This document shows positions 43,817 through 52,483 of a DNA stretch of 64,000 bases, piece after piece. Made by a program: the position numbers and the translations under genes. A model generated the notes under the pieces. The model saw nothing but the letters and a program-made list of their open reading frames with translations. It was not told the DNA's origin and ran no database searches. Position 1 is the first letter of the stretch, and each line of letters begins with the position of its first letter. This DNA comes from DATIXJ01 sp035518715 (GTDB lineage: Bacteria > Bacteroidota > Ignavibacteria > UBA10030 > SZUA-254), in assembly GCA_035518715.1 (NCBI GenBank), contig DATIXJ010000043.1, forward strand, positions 62,001 through 126,000. Direction: 5' to 3'.

Positions 43817-44510
43817 TCGTTCGTGCCTTCTGTAATTCGAGAATCTTCTTCGCCCGCCGGAAGACCGCGTCGAACATCGGCTGAGTAAGCTTTCCGGTAA
43901 AGGTGTTCTGCTGACTGGGATGAAACGAAGCAATCAGCATACAATCGTCACTGAGAGAGTATTCCGCTCCATGGAAAAACGCCGGACGTTTCACCAATGC
44001 CGTGAGATCCATTTCCCGGGCGGCATCAAATACGGATTCAAATGCAAGCTTGCCCAAACCGATGATCACCCGCACGTTGTTGAGGAGCCGAAGCTCCTCG
44101 AGGAGATACGCACGGCAATTCCTGAATTCTGCCGGCAATGGTTTGTTACCCGGAGGCGCACAGTGCACAGCGGCAGTAATATAGCAATTCTTCAGCATCA
44201 GTCCGTCTTCACGTGCGATCGAATCGGGCTTTGAAGCGAAGCCGAATGTATAGAGCGTGCGGTAGAGCCACTCTCCGCTCCGGTCGCCGGTGAACATCCT
44301 CCCGGTTCTGTTTGCACCGTGCGCAGCGGGAGCAAGCCCCACAATGAGGAGCTGCGCTCTACAGTCACCAAACGAAGGGACCGGCTTCCCCCAATAATCC
44401 CATTCAGAAAAGCGCGCGACCTTTTCGCCGGCGATCTGCTTCCGCCACTCCACGAGACGAGGACACAATTGGCATCGGATAATTTTTTCATTGAGTGAGC
44501 TCAGGGACAT
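43806..44510 (-). CDS. family 5 uracil-DNA glycosylase (UDGb type)
   Basis: A 234-aa DNA repair enzyme that removes uracil, and in this family also other deaminated bases. The UDGb motif is clear: GLAPAAHGANRTGRMFTGD (58-76), where Ala replaces the polar catalytic residue of families 1 and 4. The iron-sulfur cysteines are visible as CQLC (Cys13, Cys16) and Cys117 with Cys132. The late motif ASFHPSQQNTFTGKLT carries the conserved HPS region. I chose the ATG at 44510; an in-frame TTG is at 44531. The downstream SDR start overlaps its end by 11 bases. Confidence 0.93.
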   Translation of the reverse strand: MSLSSLNEKIIRCQLCPRLVEWRKQIAGEKVARFSEWDYWGKPVPSFGDCRAQLLIVGLAPAAHGANRTGRMFTGDRSGEWLYRTLYTFGFASKPDSIAREDGLMLKNCYITAAVHCAPPGNKPLPAEFRNCRAYLLEELRLLNNVRVIIGLGKLAFESVFDAAREMDLTALVKRPAFFHGAEYSLSDDCMLIASFHPSQQNTFTGKLTQPMFDAVFRRAKKILELQKARTNGK

Positions 44511-44652
44511 GCGCTTCTGCAGAAACGTCAATCAAAAAGTAAATAAAAACGGACAATATTCAAACCGGCAGGATCGCATGGGTATATTTGGAGCAAATCG
44601 TTCGGGCAAGCCATCCGGAGATCACCTGTCGCGTTGTTTTCCACCTGTTTTT

Positions 44653-44674
44653 TTCGTACCATACACGGTACGAA
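44653..44674. promoter_or_regulatory. perfect inverted repeat upstream of aspC-pckA
   Basis: TTCGTACC (44653-44660) and GGTACGAA (44667-44674) form perfect 8-bp arms around ATACAC. It lies in the divergent gap between the UDG gene and the aminotransferase-pckA operon, about 95 bases before the latter. A T-run sits on its left side only, so it is not a terminator for either strand pointing at a gene. A repressor or activator site is likely; the protein is unknown. Confidence 0.5.
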
Positions 44675-44767
44675 GTGTCCAGTTCGTGGTTTGTCCGATC
44701 ATCACGCCCAACCACCCGGTTCTTACATCCAGAGATCATTCATCAACGAAAGTGAGGTCTAGTGTCT

Positions 44768-45985
44768 ATGAGCGTGAGCCAACTTGCGCGATCGATCGCT
44801 GAATCTCCGACACTCAAACTCAACGAAGAGGCGCGGCTTCTTCGTGAGAAGGGCGAAGCAGTCATTCACCTCGGAGCCGGCGAACCCAAAAATAAAGCTC
44901 CCATCAATGCCATCCTGAGCTCGGCGGCAAAGCTTGTCACGGGCGACATCAAGTATACACCAACCGACGGAACTCCGGCACTCAAGAAAGCCATCATCCG
45001 TTACACCGAAGAGAACTATGACCGTCTCGTCGCCCCGGAAAATGTCATCGTCTCCGCGGGCGCGAAACAATCCGTCTTCAATGTCCTCTACTCCATTCTC
45101 AATCCCCAGGAGGAAGTGATCATCCTCGCACCGTACTGGGTCAGTTATCCCGAGATGGTGCGCATGGTCTACGGAGTACCTGTTATCGTTACCCCGGAAG
45201 ACGGCACATTCCATCCCCGGCTTGAAGATATCAAGAAGGTTGTCAGCTCGTACACACGGGCGATTATCGTCAACAGCCCGAACAATCCTTCCGGCGTCGT
45301 CTACAAGGAGGAATTCATCGCGGAGCTGGTGGAATTCTGTGAAGCAAAGGGAATCTATCTGATTGTGGATGACATCTACCACAAACTCGTCTTCGGCGGA
45401 AGAAAATCTCCCAATGCCTACAGTTTTACGCCCAAGGACATCGAGAATACGAAAGTTATCCTCGTGAACGGGATCTCGAAGCTGTATGGCATGACGGGTT
45501 TCCGGATCGGATGGTCGATCGCAAACCGGAAACTCACCTCGATCATGACGAACGTTCAGGGACAGATGACAACCACGACATCCGTCATCCTGCAGGCCGC
45601 GGCAGAAGGTGCGCTTATGGGACTCCAGAGTATCGTCGATAATCTCCGGCTCACCATGGAAAACAACCGCAACGTCATGGTCCAGGAGCTGAAGTCCTTC
45701 AACGGCGTGCACCTCATCCCTCCGGACGGGACGTTTTACTGTCTCCCCGATTTCCGCGCATACTCGAAGAAATCAGAAGAGCTTTCCAACATGCTGCTGA
45801 AGAAGGCGCTCGTCGTGACCGTTCCCGGAAAGGAATTTGGGATGGAAGGGCACCTGCGGCTGAGCTTCTGCGGCAGCATCAAGGATATCAAACAGGGTAT
45901 CGAGCGCATTAAATGGGCCCTTGACCCCTGCTCACCGAATGAAATTTATATCGGCGAACGTAAACTCGTGAGGGACTGGCTATGA
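44768..45985 (+). CDS. class I PLP aminotransferase, probably aspartate aminotransferase
   Basis: A 405-aa class I/II aminotransferase, normal length. It would exchange amino groups between aspartate (or another amino acid) and 2-oxoglutarate. Landmarks are HLGAGEPKNKAPINA, YTPTDGTPALKKAI, NSPNNPSGVV, the PLP lysine in NGISKLYGMTGFRIGW (about 237) and LRLSFCGSI near the end. The start is either ATG 44768 or GTG 44762; GAGG lies 5 bases before the GTG and 11 before the ATG. The stop overlaps the pckA ATG (ATGA), so aminotransferase and ATP-PEPCK are made together. That is good context for aspartate-to-oxaloacetate-to-PEP flux. Confidence 0.92.
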   Translation: MSVSQLARSIAESPTLKLNEEARLLREKGEAVIHLGAGEPKNKAPINAILSSAAKLVTGDIKYTPTDGTPALKKAIIRYTEENYDRLVAPENVIVSAGAKQSVFNVLYSILNPQEEVIILAPYWVSYPEMVRMVYGVPVIVTPEDGTFHPRLEDIKKVVSSYTRAIIVNSPNNPSGVVYKEEFIAELVEFCEAKGIYLIVDDIYHKLVFGGRKSPNAYSFTPKDIENTKVILVNGISKLYGMTGFRIGWSIANRKLTSIMTNVQGQMTTTTSVILQAAAEGALMGLQSIVDNLRLTMENNRNVMVQELKSFNGVHLIPPDGTFYCLPDFRAYSKKSEELSNMLLKKALVVTVPGKEFGMEGHLRLSFCGSIKDIKQGIERIKWALDPCSPNEIYIGERKLVRDWL

Positions 45986-47622
45986 ACAATCTCCTGAATA
46001 TCAAAACTCCCGCACAGGATCAGGCAAGAGCATACAAGGCAGACTACGGTCTTGAGAACCATGGACTCACAAACCTGAGTACCGTTTTCTGGAATCTTCC
46101 GACTGAAGCGCTTTACGAAGAGATCGCGTTCCGCGGAGAAGCCCGCGTCACACATCTCGGACCTCTTGTTGCAAATACCGGGAAACATACCGGGCGCTCC
46201 GTCGGTGACAAATTTATCGTTAAAGAAGGAACCACGCAGGATAAAATCTGGTGGGGTGAATATAACCGGCCCTTTAGCCAGGACAAGTTTGATGAGGTCT
46301 TCGGCAGAATGCAGGGATTTCTTCAGGGGCGGGATCTCTTTGTACAGGACTGTTTCGCCGGGGCAGACCCGAATTACCGCCTTGCGGTACGCATCATCAC
46401 CGAAAAGGCCTGGCACAGCATGTTCGTCCGAAACATGTTCATCCTCCCGAAGACGCTTGATGAATACAAGCGGCACGTTCCCGACTTCACGATCCTGGCA
46501 CTCCCCTCATTCAAAGGATTTCCTCAGATCGATGGCACGGCATCGGAGACATTTATCCTCCTGAATTTTGAACAGAAACTTGCCATCATCGGTAATACCG
46601 CATACGCCGGAGAGATCAAGAAGTCGGTCTTCACGATCATGAACTTCATCCTTCCGCTCGACGGAGTGATGTCGATGCATTGCTCGGCGAATGTCGGAAA
46701 GAACAAGGATACCGCGCTGTTCTTCGGACTGTCAGGCACAGGCAAGACGACGCTCTCCGCCGACCCGAACCGCGGGCTCATCGGCGACGACGAGCACGGC
46801 TGGAGCGACGAAGGCATCTTCAATATCGAAGGCGGATGTTATGCCAAGGTGATCAGTCTCTCTCCCACCGCAGAGCCGCAGATTTTCCGGACGACGCAGA
46901 TGTTCGGAACAATCCTCGAGAATGTTGTTTTCGACCCGATCACACGGCGCATCGACCTTGATGATTATGCCCTGACTGAGAATACCCGCGCATCATATCC
47001 TCTCGAATATATCAACAATGCCGTACCGGAGAAGATGGGAGGACATCCGAAGAACATCATCCTCCTCACATGCGACGGGTCGGGCGTCATGCCGCCGATC
47101 GCAAAGCTTACTCCCGAGCAGGCGATGTACCAGTTCATTTCCGGCTACACGACAAAGGTCGCCGGGACGGAGATGGGGCTCGGGAAAGAGCCGGAGCTGA
47201 CATTCAGTTCATGCTTCGGGGCTCCGTTTATGGTCCACCACCCGTATGTCTATGCGGATCTCCTGAAGCGCAAGATGCTGAAATACGGCGCACACTGCTG
47301 GCTGGTCAACACCGGCTGGGTCGGCGGGCCGTACGGCATCGGCAAGAGGATCAGCATTAAGTATACGCGTGCTCTTCTCAACGCGGCCCTCAACGGAAAA
47401 CTGCTCAACGTGAAATATTGCACCGACCCGGTTTTCGGATTCCAGGTGCCGCAAGAATGCGAAGACGTTCCATCAATTGTTCTGAATCCCGCCACGGCCT
47501 GGCCGGATCAGAATGTGTATATGCAGAAATACCGCCAACTCGCCGGCAGGTTCATCGAGAACTTCAAGAAATTTGAAGAAGGATGTCCGCCGGAAGTAAT
47601 CAAAGCAGGGCCGAAACTCTAA
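45982..47622 (+). CDS. pckA: phosphoenolpyruvate carboxykinase (ATP)
   Basis: ATP-dependent PEPCK (546 aa, normal length) converts oxaloacetate and ATP to PEP, CO2 and ADP. The P-loop GLSGTGKTTLSADP (about 250-263) and the following IGDDEHGWSDEGIFNIEGGCYAK are diagnostic of the ATP type. Early motifs RGEARVTHLGPLVANTGKHTGRS (by position about 50-72) and the metal-binding His in MSMHCSANVG are present. It is translationally coupled to the aminotransferase gene by a 4-base overlap and is closed by a terminator at 47640. A GTP-type PEPCK is also encoded 6.6 kb upstream. Confidence 0.97.
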   Translation: MNNLLNIKTPAQDQARAYKADYGLENHGLTNLSTVFWNLPTEALYEEIAFRGEARVTHLGPLVANTGKHTGRSVGDKFIVKEGTTQDKIWWGEYNRPFSQDKFDEVFGRMQGFLQGRDLFVQDCFAGADPNYRLAVRIITEKAWHSMFVRNMFILPKTLDEYKRHVPDFTILALPSFKGFPQIDGTASETFILLNFEQKLAIIGNTAYAGEIKKSVFTIMNFILPLDGVMSMHCSANVGKNKDTALFFGLSGTGKTTLSADPNRGLIGDDEHGWSDEGIFNIEGGCYAKVISLSPTAEPQIFRTTQMFGTILENVVFDPITRRIDLDDYALTENTRASYPLEYINNAVPEKMGGHPKNIILLTCDGSGVMPPIAKLTPEQAMYQFISGYTTKVAGTEMGLGKEPELTFSSCFGAPFMVHHPYVYADLLKRKMLKYGAHCWLVNTGWVGGPYGIGKRISIKYTRALLNAALNGKLLNVKYCTDPVFGFQVPQECEDVPSIVLNPATAWPDQNVYMQKYRQLAGRFIENFKKFEEGCPPEVIKAGPKL

Positions 47623-47639
47623 TCTACACACCGTACATC

Positions 47640-47683
47640 ACTCCGTCCGTCCGGGTTTTGGGACGAACGGAGTTGTTTTTTTT
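47640..47683 (+). terminator. intrinsic terminator after pckA
   Basis: ACTCCGTCCGTCC (47640-47652) pairs, with one or two mismatches, with GGACGAACGGAGT (47661-47673), and a long T-run (47674-47683, one G) follows. It lies 17 bases after the pckA stop. Confidence 0.9.
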
Positions 47684-47780
47684 CAGAACGCTCTACCGGC
47701 GCCAGTAAACTTTCGAAGTTCTTTTCCATCCAATGAAACGGAAGCATCTACAGCATTCATCTCACTAAAAGGAACCGGAT

Positions 47781-48317
47781 ATGGATATTGGATTGAGATT
47801 CGTTCTTTTGCTCGCCTGTGCCCCCCTCCTTGTCTCGTGTCAACACGACAACACCGACAACAAGATCTCCATCGAGGACCGATTGAAAAAGCTGGAATCA
47901 ACTGCTCCGGGAGTCGGAGAGGTGATGTCGGGGGTCCAGCTGCATTTCGGGAAACTCTATTTTGCCGGTCAGGCAGAGAACTGGAAGCTTGCCGACTTCG
48001 AGCTCGATGAGATAACGGAAAATCTCGACAATGCGGCGCTCATGAGGCCCGAAGAACATGGCGTAAAGCTCGGGGGAGTTGTGGATGCATTCAAACAATC
48101 ACAGCTGGCGGATCTGAAACACGCAGTTGATACCCGCAATGAGAAAGAGTTCCACCAGAAATACCTCGAGTCGATGGCAGTCTGCAATTCGTGTCACGCC
48201 GCCACGGGCCGCCCATTCATCGTCATCACGGAACCGACTGCTCCGCCCGTATCCAATCAGCGCTGGGCGGTTCCTGCCACGGATTTCATCGCGGCGCCTG
48301 GCGACACCGCAAAATAG
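47781..48317 (+). CDS. cytochrome c'-like haem lipoprotein
   Basis: A 178-aa lipoprotein: signal peptide with lipobox LVSC, so the mature protein starts at Cys20. The mature part is helical. One haem c motif, CNSCH (135-139), lies near the C-terminus behind about 100 residues of predicted helices (VQLHFGKLYFAGQAENWKLADFELDEI is split by position at about 52-78). That order, four-helix bundle then C-terminal CxxCH, is the plan of cytochrome c'/c556. No partner enzyme is adjacent. It could sense or bind a small gas or carry electrons; the sequence does not say. AAGGA lies upstream of the ATG. Confidence 0.8.
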   Translation: MDIGLRFVLLLACAPLLVSCQHDNTDNKISIEDRLKKLESTAPGVGEVMSGVQLHFGKLYFAGQAENWKLADFELDEITENLDNAALMRPEEHGVKLGGVVDAFKQSQLADLKHAVDTRNEKEFHQKYLESMAVCNSCHAATGRPFIVITEPTAPPVSNQRWAVPATDFIAAPGDTAK

Positions 48318-48326
48318 ACCCTGCGA

Positions 48327-50963
48327 TTATTTGAGCAGCAGCATCCTTCCGGTTTGAGAAAACGAACCAGCGGGATTTCCAATGGGAGTTGCTTTCATCC
48401 GGTAGAAATATATACCGCTCGCCATCCCGTTGCCGTTCCACACCGCCGTATAGGTTCCGGCACTTTTCATTTCATCGACAAGCAGCCCCACACGCTCCCC
48501 GAGAATATTGAAGACCTCGAGGGTCACCCTGCTGGGTGAGGGGATATCGTATCTCAACACGGTTGAGGGATTAAAGGGATTGGGATAATTTTGTTCGATG
48601 GCAAAGACGTTCGGGATCGTGTGTTGACCTGAAGAGGATCCGGACGGAGGAACCGGCGGCATCTCATCCGTTGGCACGATGGTAATACGATTTGCATTCA
48701 CCGAACCCGACGAAGAAGAGAGAATGAGTTTTCCCGAACGGTTCGTCTTCACCCAATATCCCACGGATGGCCGCAGCGTATCGGTATAATAGTAGCTGCC
48801 CTGATAACCGAAAAACCGGGAAGTAATTGTACCGGGAGAATCCGCAAGAACGTTTTTGACCGGAAGCGGGGAAATGATCGTCCCGATCATATTCCAGCCG
48901 GTCACTACACTGACAGTATCCGATTCAAGACTGTCTCCTGCGATGGGGACGGACTGATCGAATCCGAACTTGATCCAGTACCCCGTACCTGTGGTCAGCG
49001 TATCTTTGATGAAGTATGATCCGTTATACGAGAACGCATGCGACACTGCGCCCGGAAACAGCGAGGTCACGCTGTAATCAGACCGGAGGACAGGAACAGA
49101 CAGCAGGTTCCATCCGGAGTTGAGTGAATAGGTTATACCCGACGGAACGACTTCGGAGAGCGGCCGTTGCCAGATTCCGCCATATGTGGATCCAATGAGA
49201 ATATTGGGCATGAGTGCTCCGTTCGGCCCGAGCGCGATGACACCCACATTCGTATTTCCCAGCCCGGCAGTCACCGATGACCAGCTGTCGCCGAAGTCCG
49301 AAGAAACATATATACCGAGTACCGGTCCTCCGGTAAAGACCGTCTTTCCGCTGACGGCAAATGCACCAATGTAGTTTATGGGAAGCCCGGAGATGACCCG
49401 CGTCCAGGATAATCCGTTATTGCTCGAGCGGAAGACTCCGCTGCCGCCCGTCCCGGCGAAGATCAGCGTGTCGCCGCCTTCATCGATGGCCGACGCGAGT
49501 GCAAACACGACATTGTTGGTGAGACCGGTGTCGATCGGATTCCAGGTTTTTCCGTCATTCGTGGAAACGAACATGCCGCCTCCTGAGGTCCCGGCAAAGA
49601 CATTCGACCCGCTCGCAAGAAGCGAATAGACATTGGGGTTGGTGAGACCCGTGTTGACAACACTCCACGTTGCACCGTCGTCCGTCGACCGCTCAATTCC
49701 TCCCGAAGTCCCGGCGAAAATATTTCCGCCGTGCGCCGTCATCGAGAGAACAAAGGTATAGAGCATTCCTCCGCTCACATTGGACCATGTGCTGCCGCTG
49801 TCGGCAGACATGAAGACCCCGCCGTATGTCCCAGCAAAGAGATTTCCTCCTCTGGAAATCAGCGCGCGCACATCCGTCTGCGTCAAACCCGAATTTGCAG
49901 TTGCCCAGCTTGCCCCGTTATCACCGGACACAAATGCGCCGCTCCCGTCGGTTCCGCAGAAGAGCTTTGACCCCATGGAGGTGAATGAGACGACCGACGT
50001 GTTATTGATTCCCGTTACCGCGTCCGACCAGCTCGATCCGCCGTTGGAAGAGCGATAGAAACTTCCCCCGTTCGTACCTGCGAACAGAAATCCATCCTTG
50101 TTCACGAGTGCACGAACAGCCAGGTTCGAAATCCCCGAGCTTGCCGAGCTCCAGCTCGCACCGGTATTTGTCGTAACGAACACACCATGGTCATTCGCAA
50201 CATAGACATTCGAACCAACGGTAAGAAGTGCGCGCACATAGAGATCGGTCAGTCCGGAATTCACGGCCGACCAGTGCGAACCCCCGTCGGATGAAAAAAA
50301 GACTCCTGAGCCGAATGTCCCTGCGAAGATCCCGCTGTCGGTGGCGGCAAACTCCTCAACATATTGGTTCGTGATACCTGAATCCGATTCTGTCCAGGAA
50401 GATCCGTTATCGGTTGAGCGGTATGCACCGCCGCCATAGGTTCCGGCGAACAGGGTTGTTCCCTGCACGAAAAGCTTCCAGATGGAAAAATTCCCGAGTC
50501 CGACATCAACCGCCGACCAGTACCCCCCGCCATTCGTGGAAAGAAAGATTCCTCCTCCATTCATTGTTCCGGCGAAGATGTTGGTATCCAGCCGGGCAAG
50601 CGAGTAGACCTCTGTATTATAGAGCCCGACATTTGTCGCGGTCCACGAGTCGCCGTTATTTGTTGAGATACAAACGCCTCCACCGCCCGGGCAAGCCGCA
50701 AAGAGATTCGTTCCGGAAACAAGGACATCATAGACGTGCGGGCTCGTCAATCCCGGGCCGACCGGAGCCCATGTTGCTCCGTCATCGGATGAGCGGAATG
50801 CCTGGGCACCGTGCGTTCCTGCAAAAATGTACTGACTGTTGGCAGCGAGCGAATACACATACCCGCCATACGGGCCATTGGTTTGTGCCCATTGTGCATT
50901 CGAAGTACCGCTGGGGAACATGATGGCGATGAGCAGAAAAAGGGAGAGAGCGATTCGAATCAT
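48327..50963 (-). CDS. secreted 13-Asp-box beta-propeller protein with T9SS sorting domain
   Basis: An 878-aa exported protein. The ATG at 50963 is supported by AAAGGAG 5 bases upstream and a signal peptide (IRIALSLFLLIAIMFPSG). Residues about 22-608 are tandem units of about 42 residues, each with an Asp-box such as RSSDDGATW, ISTNNGDSW or RSTDNGSSW. I count 13, plus a final unit without the box, which fits two seven-bladed propellers. Residues about 609-744 hold two WN...GYWVK modules, shared with the protein at 10646. The last 90 residues are a T9SS type A sorting domain (EQNYPNPFNPSTVLRYD to MLLLK). Likely a surface binding protein with unknown ligand. Confidence 0.92.
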   Translation of the reverse strand: MIRIALSLFLLIAIMFPSGTSNAQWAQTNGPYGGYVYSLAANSQYIFAGTHGAQAFRSSDDGATWAPVGPGLTSPHVYDVLVSGTNLFAACPGGGGVCISTNNGDSWTATNVGLYNTEVYSLARLDTNIFAGTMNGGGIFLSTNGGGYWSAVDVGLGNFSIWKLFVQGTTLFAGTYGGGAYRSTDNGSSWTESDSGITNQYVEEFAATDSGIFAGTFGSGVFFSSDGGSHWSAVNSGLTDLYVRALLTVGSNVYVANDHGVFVTTNTGASWSSASSGISNLAVRALVNKDGFLFAGTNGGSFYRSSNGGSSWSDAVTGINNTSVVSFTSMGSKLFCGTDGSGAFVSGDNGASWATANSGLTQTDVRALISRGGNLFAGTYGGVFMSADSGSTWSNVSGGMLYTFVLSMTAHGGNIFAGTSGGIERSTDDGATWSVVNTGLTNPNVYSLLASGSNVFAGTSGGGMFVSTNDGKTWNPIDTGLTNNVVFALASAIDEGGDTLIFAGTGGSGVFRSSNNGLSWTRVISGLPINYIGAFAVSGKTVFTGGPVLGIYVSSDFGDSWSSVTAGLGNTNVGVIALGPNGALMPNILIGSTYGGIWQRPLSEVVPSGITYSLNSGWNLLSVPVLRSDYSVTSLFPGAVSHAFSYNGSYFIKDTLTTGTGYWIKFGFDQSVPIAGDSLESDTVSVVTGWNMIGTIISPLPVKNVLADSPGTITSRFFGYQGSYYYTDTLRPSVGYWVKTNRSGKLILSSSSGSVNANRITIVPTDEMPPVPPSGSSSGQHTIPNVFAIEQNYPNPFNPSTVLRYDIPSPSRVTLEVFNILGERVGLLVDEMKSAGTYTAVWNGNGMASGIYFYRMKATPIGNPAGSFSQTGRMLLLK
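49140..50900 (-). repeat. tandem coding repeats, about 126 bp per unit (beta-propeller blades)
   Basis: About 14 degenerate copies of a 42-residue unit (pattern xxFAGTxGGGVFxSxDxGxxW) run head to tail inside the T9SS protein. Neighbouring Asp-boxes are 42 residues apart where I counted. Copies differ enough at the DNA level that recent duplication is not obvious. Confidence 0.85.
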
Positions 50964-51194
50964 ACGTGCTCCTTTGTTAATCCTCCATTCAGTGCTGATG
51001 ATGCAATGAATGTAAAACCCCGGCACGATACAACCCTCAGACCCGCGGGCGGTGATTGCCGACACCCTCGTCACAGCCCGCTCCCCAGCTCAACCAACTG
51101 GCAGAGCATATTCTTTCAAATACGAGAGAACCGGAGCGTACCTGAGCATTAAATTAATTTTAACCTGCAGGTAACGTGCCCGCCGAACCTGACC

Positions 51195-52262
51195 TTAATA
51201 TCGGGGAACGGTGGGATCAACTTCCATTGACCACGCCGTGATTCCTCCCTTGAGTGTCTTGACGCTGGAAAATCCGTTCTCATACAGAAACTCCACTGCC
51301 TGACGGCTTCTGATACCGTGGTGGCAATAAACAACAATCTCTTTTTCTGCTTCCAGCTCCCCGCAGCGCTTTGGCAGCTGACCGAGCGGAATGAATGCAC
51401 CGCCGATCGTCGCGAGTTCCCTCTCATATTTTTCACGGACATCGAGAAGGAGAATTGGTTCGCCGCGTGCCATCTTTGCCTGCAGCTCCCGCGGCGTCAA
51501 CTCCAGATCATCCCGTTCGTACATCCGGTCGATCGGCGGTTCTTCCAAAAAGCCGAGATTATACCGGCGCACAAGCTGGAAGCGCGGCGGCTGTACCGGC
51601 AGGTCTGCTTCAACAAACCGAACGAATTCATCCTTCGTGACGAACCGGAGTGCAGGATTGAATCTCCGTTCAAACCCAATCGTCGAACTCGGTTTGGGGC
51701 TCATCATCTTACCGCAGGTGGAGCCGGCATAATGCGTCGGATAGATTTCCACGGCATCATGCAGAACGAGGAGTTTCTTCCAGATGCTGTCGTGCAGGAG
51801 CCCGGCATCTCCATCGAGATCGGGACGCCCGGTATCGCCGACGAAGAGCGTATCGCCGGTAAAGACCATCCAGGGTTCCCGCGTTCGGACGGAGTCAGAG
51901 ACGAGAATCGAGATACTGTCGGAAGTGTGCCCCGGCGTATGAAGAATTTTCAGGATGATGTTTCCCAGCGTGATTTCCTGGCCATCGTTCAGTCCTTTAA
52001 CGGGAAATCCGGCTCTGACAGACTCATGAAAGAAAACGGGTGCTCCTGTCAACTCCGAAAGCCGCCGGGAACCCGACAGATGATCGGCCTGTGAGTGAGT
52101 CTCGAAGATGTGCGTGATCCTGAGATGATGTGCCGCCGCATAGTCGAGGTAGAGATTGGGATCCGACTGGGCATCGATAACTGCACACACCTCCCGTTGC
52201 GTACAGCCAATAAGATACGACAAGCATCCGCCGTGCTCGTGACGAAACTGCTGGAATATCAT
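51195..52262 (-). CDS. persulfide dioxygenase-rhodanese fusion (ETHE1-like MBL protein)
   Basis: A 355-aa fusion. The N-terminal MBL domain (about 1-240) resembles ETHE1-type persulfide dioxygenases, which oxidise glutathione- or CoA-persulfide to sulfite. Metal motifs are ETHSQADHLSG (His56, Gln58, Asp60, His61), HTPGHTSDS and FTGDTLFVGDTGRPDL. The second His of THxHADH is Gln, but the ETHE1 iron is held by the first His, the His of TPGH and the Asp of TGD, which are present. The C-terminal rhodanese domain (about 255-350) has the active Cys in VYCHHGIRSRQ. It ends the sulfur cluster that begins at 53329, 6 bases after the small gene before it. Confidence 0.9.
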   Translation of the reverse strand: MIFQQFRHEHGGCLSYLIGCTQREVCAVIDAQSDPNLYLDYAAAHHLRITHIFETHSQADHLSGSRRLSELTGAPVFFHESVRAGFPVKGLNDGQEITLGNIILKILHTPGHTSDSISILVSDSVRTREPWMVFTGDTLFVGDTGRPDLDGDAGLLHDSIWKKLLVLHDAVEIYPTHYAGSTCGKMMSPKPSSTIGFERRFNPALRFVTKDEFVRFVEADLPVQPPRFQLVRRYNLGFLEEPPIDRMYERDDLELTPRELQAKMARGEPILLLDVREKYERELATIGGAFIPLGQLPKRCGELEAEKEIVVYCHHGIRSRQAVEFLYENGFSSVKTLKGGITAWSMEVDPTVPRY

Positions 52263-52268
52263 TGAGGG

Positions 52269-52481
52269 TCAGACTCTGCTTTTCAGCCGCTCTTGCGCGC
52301 GATTGAGCGCCTGCTGGAGAACCTCGTCGTAGGATTCACCTTCGGCTCGCACGATCGTTGCGCCGGGATCGACATTATCGATATGGCAGTAGTATCTGGT
52401 CCCGATGCGGTAGGATGTGATGTTCACCGGCCAGCCGGCAACTTCCTTTCGATCGTGTCGAAAGTCATCTGCTTTCAGCAT
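52269..52481 (-). CDS. small protein of unknown function in the sulfur cluster, 70 aa
   Basis: A 70-aa protein (ATG at 52481) between two sulfurtransferase genes, with gaps of 2 and 6 bases, so almost surely co-transcribed. It reads as a small alpha/beta domain: GWPVNITSYRIGTRYYCHID, a middle DPGATIVRAEGESYDEVL and a basic C-terminal helix ALNRAQERLKSRV. One Cys (about 32) is present. I recognise no named family. The context suggests a role with sulfur enzymes, but that is inference. Confidence 0.7.
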   Translation of the reverse strand: MLKADDFRHDRKEVAGWPVNITSYRIGTRYYCHIDNVDPGATIVRAEGESYDEVLQQALNRAQERLKSRV

Positions 52482-52483
52482 GA

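Noticed and set aside
44759..45712. A 317-codon open frame on the minus strand
   Set aside because: It is antisense to the aminotransferase, which has a full set of PLP motifs. The minus-strand product is rich in Asp, His and Arg with no recognisable domain.
51162..51171. Palindrome ACCTGCAGGT downstream of the sulfur cluster
   Set aside because: Ten bases without a T-run or a nearby promoter; it may be chance. The gap 50964-51194 holds nothing else I can identify.
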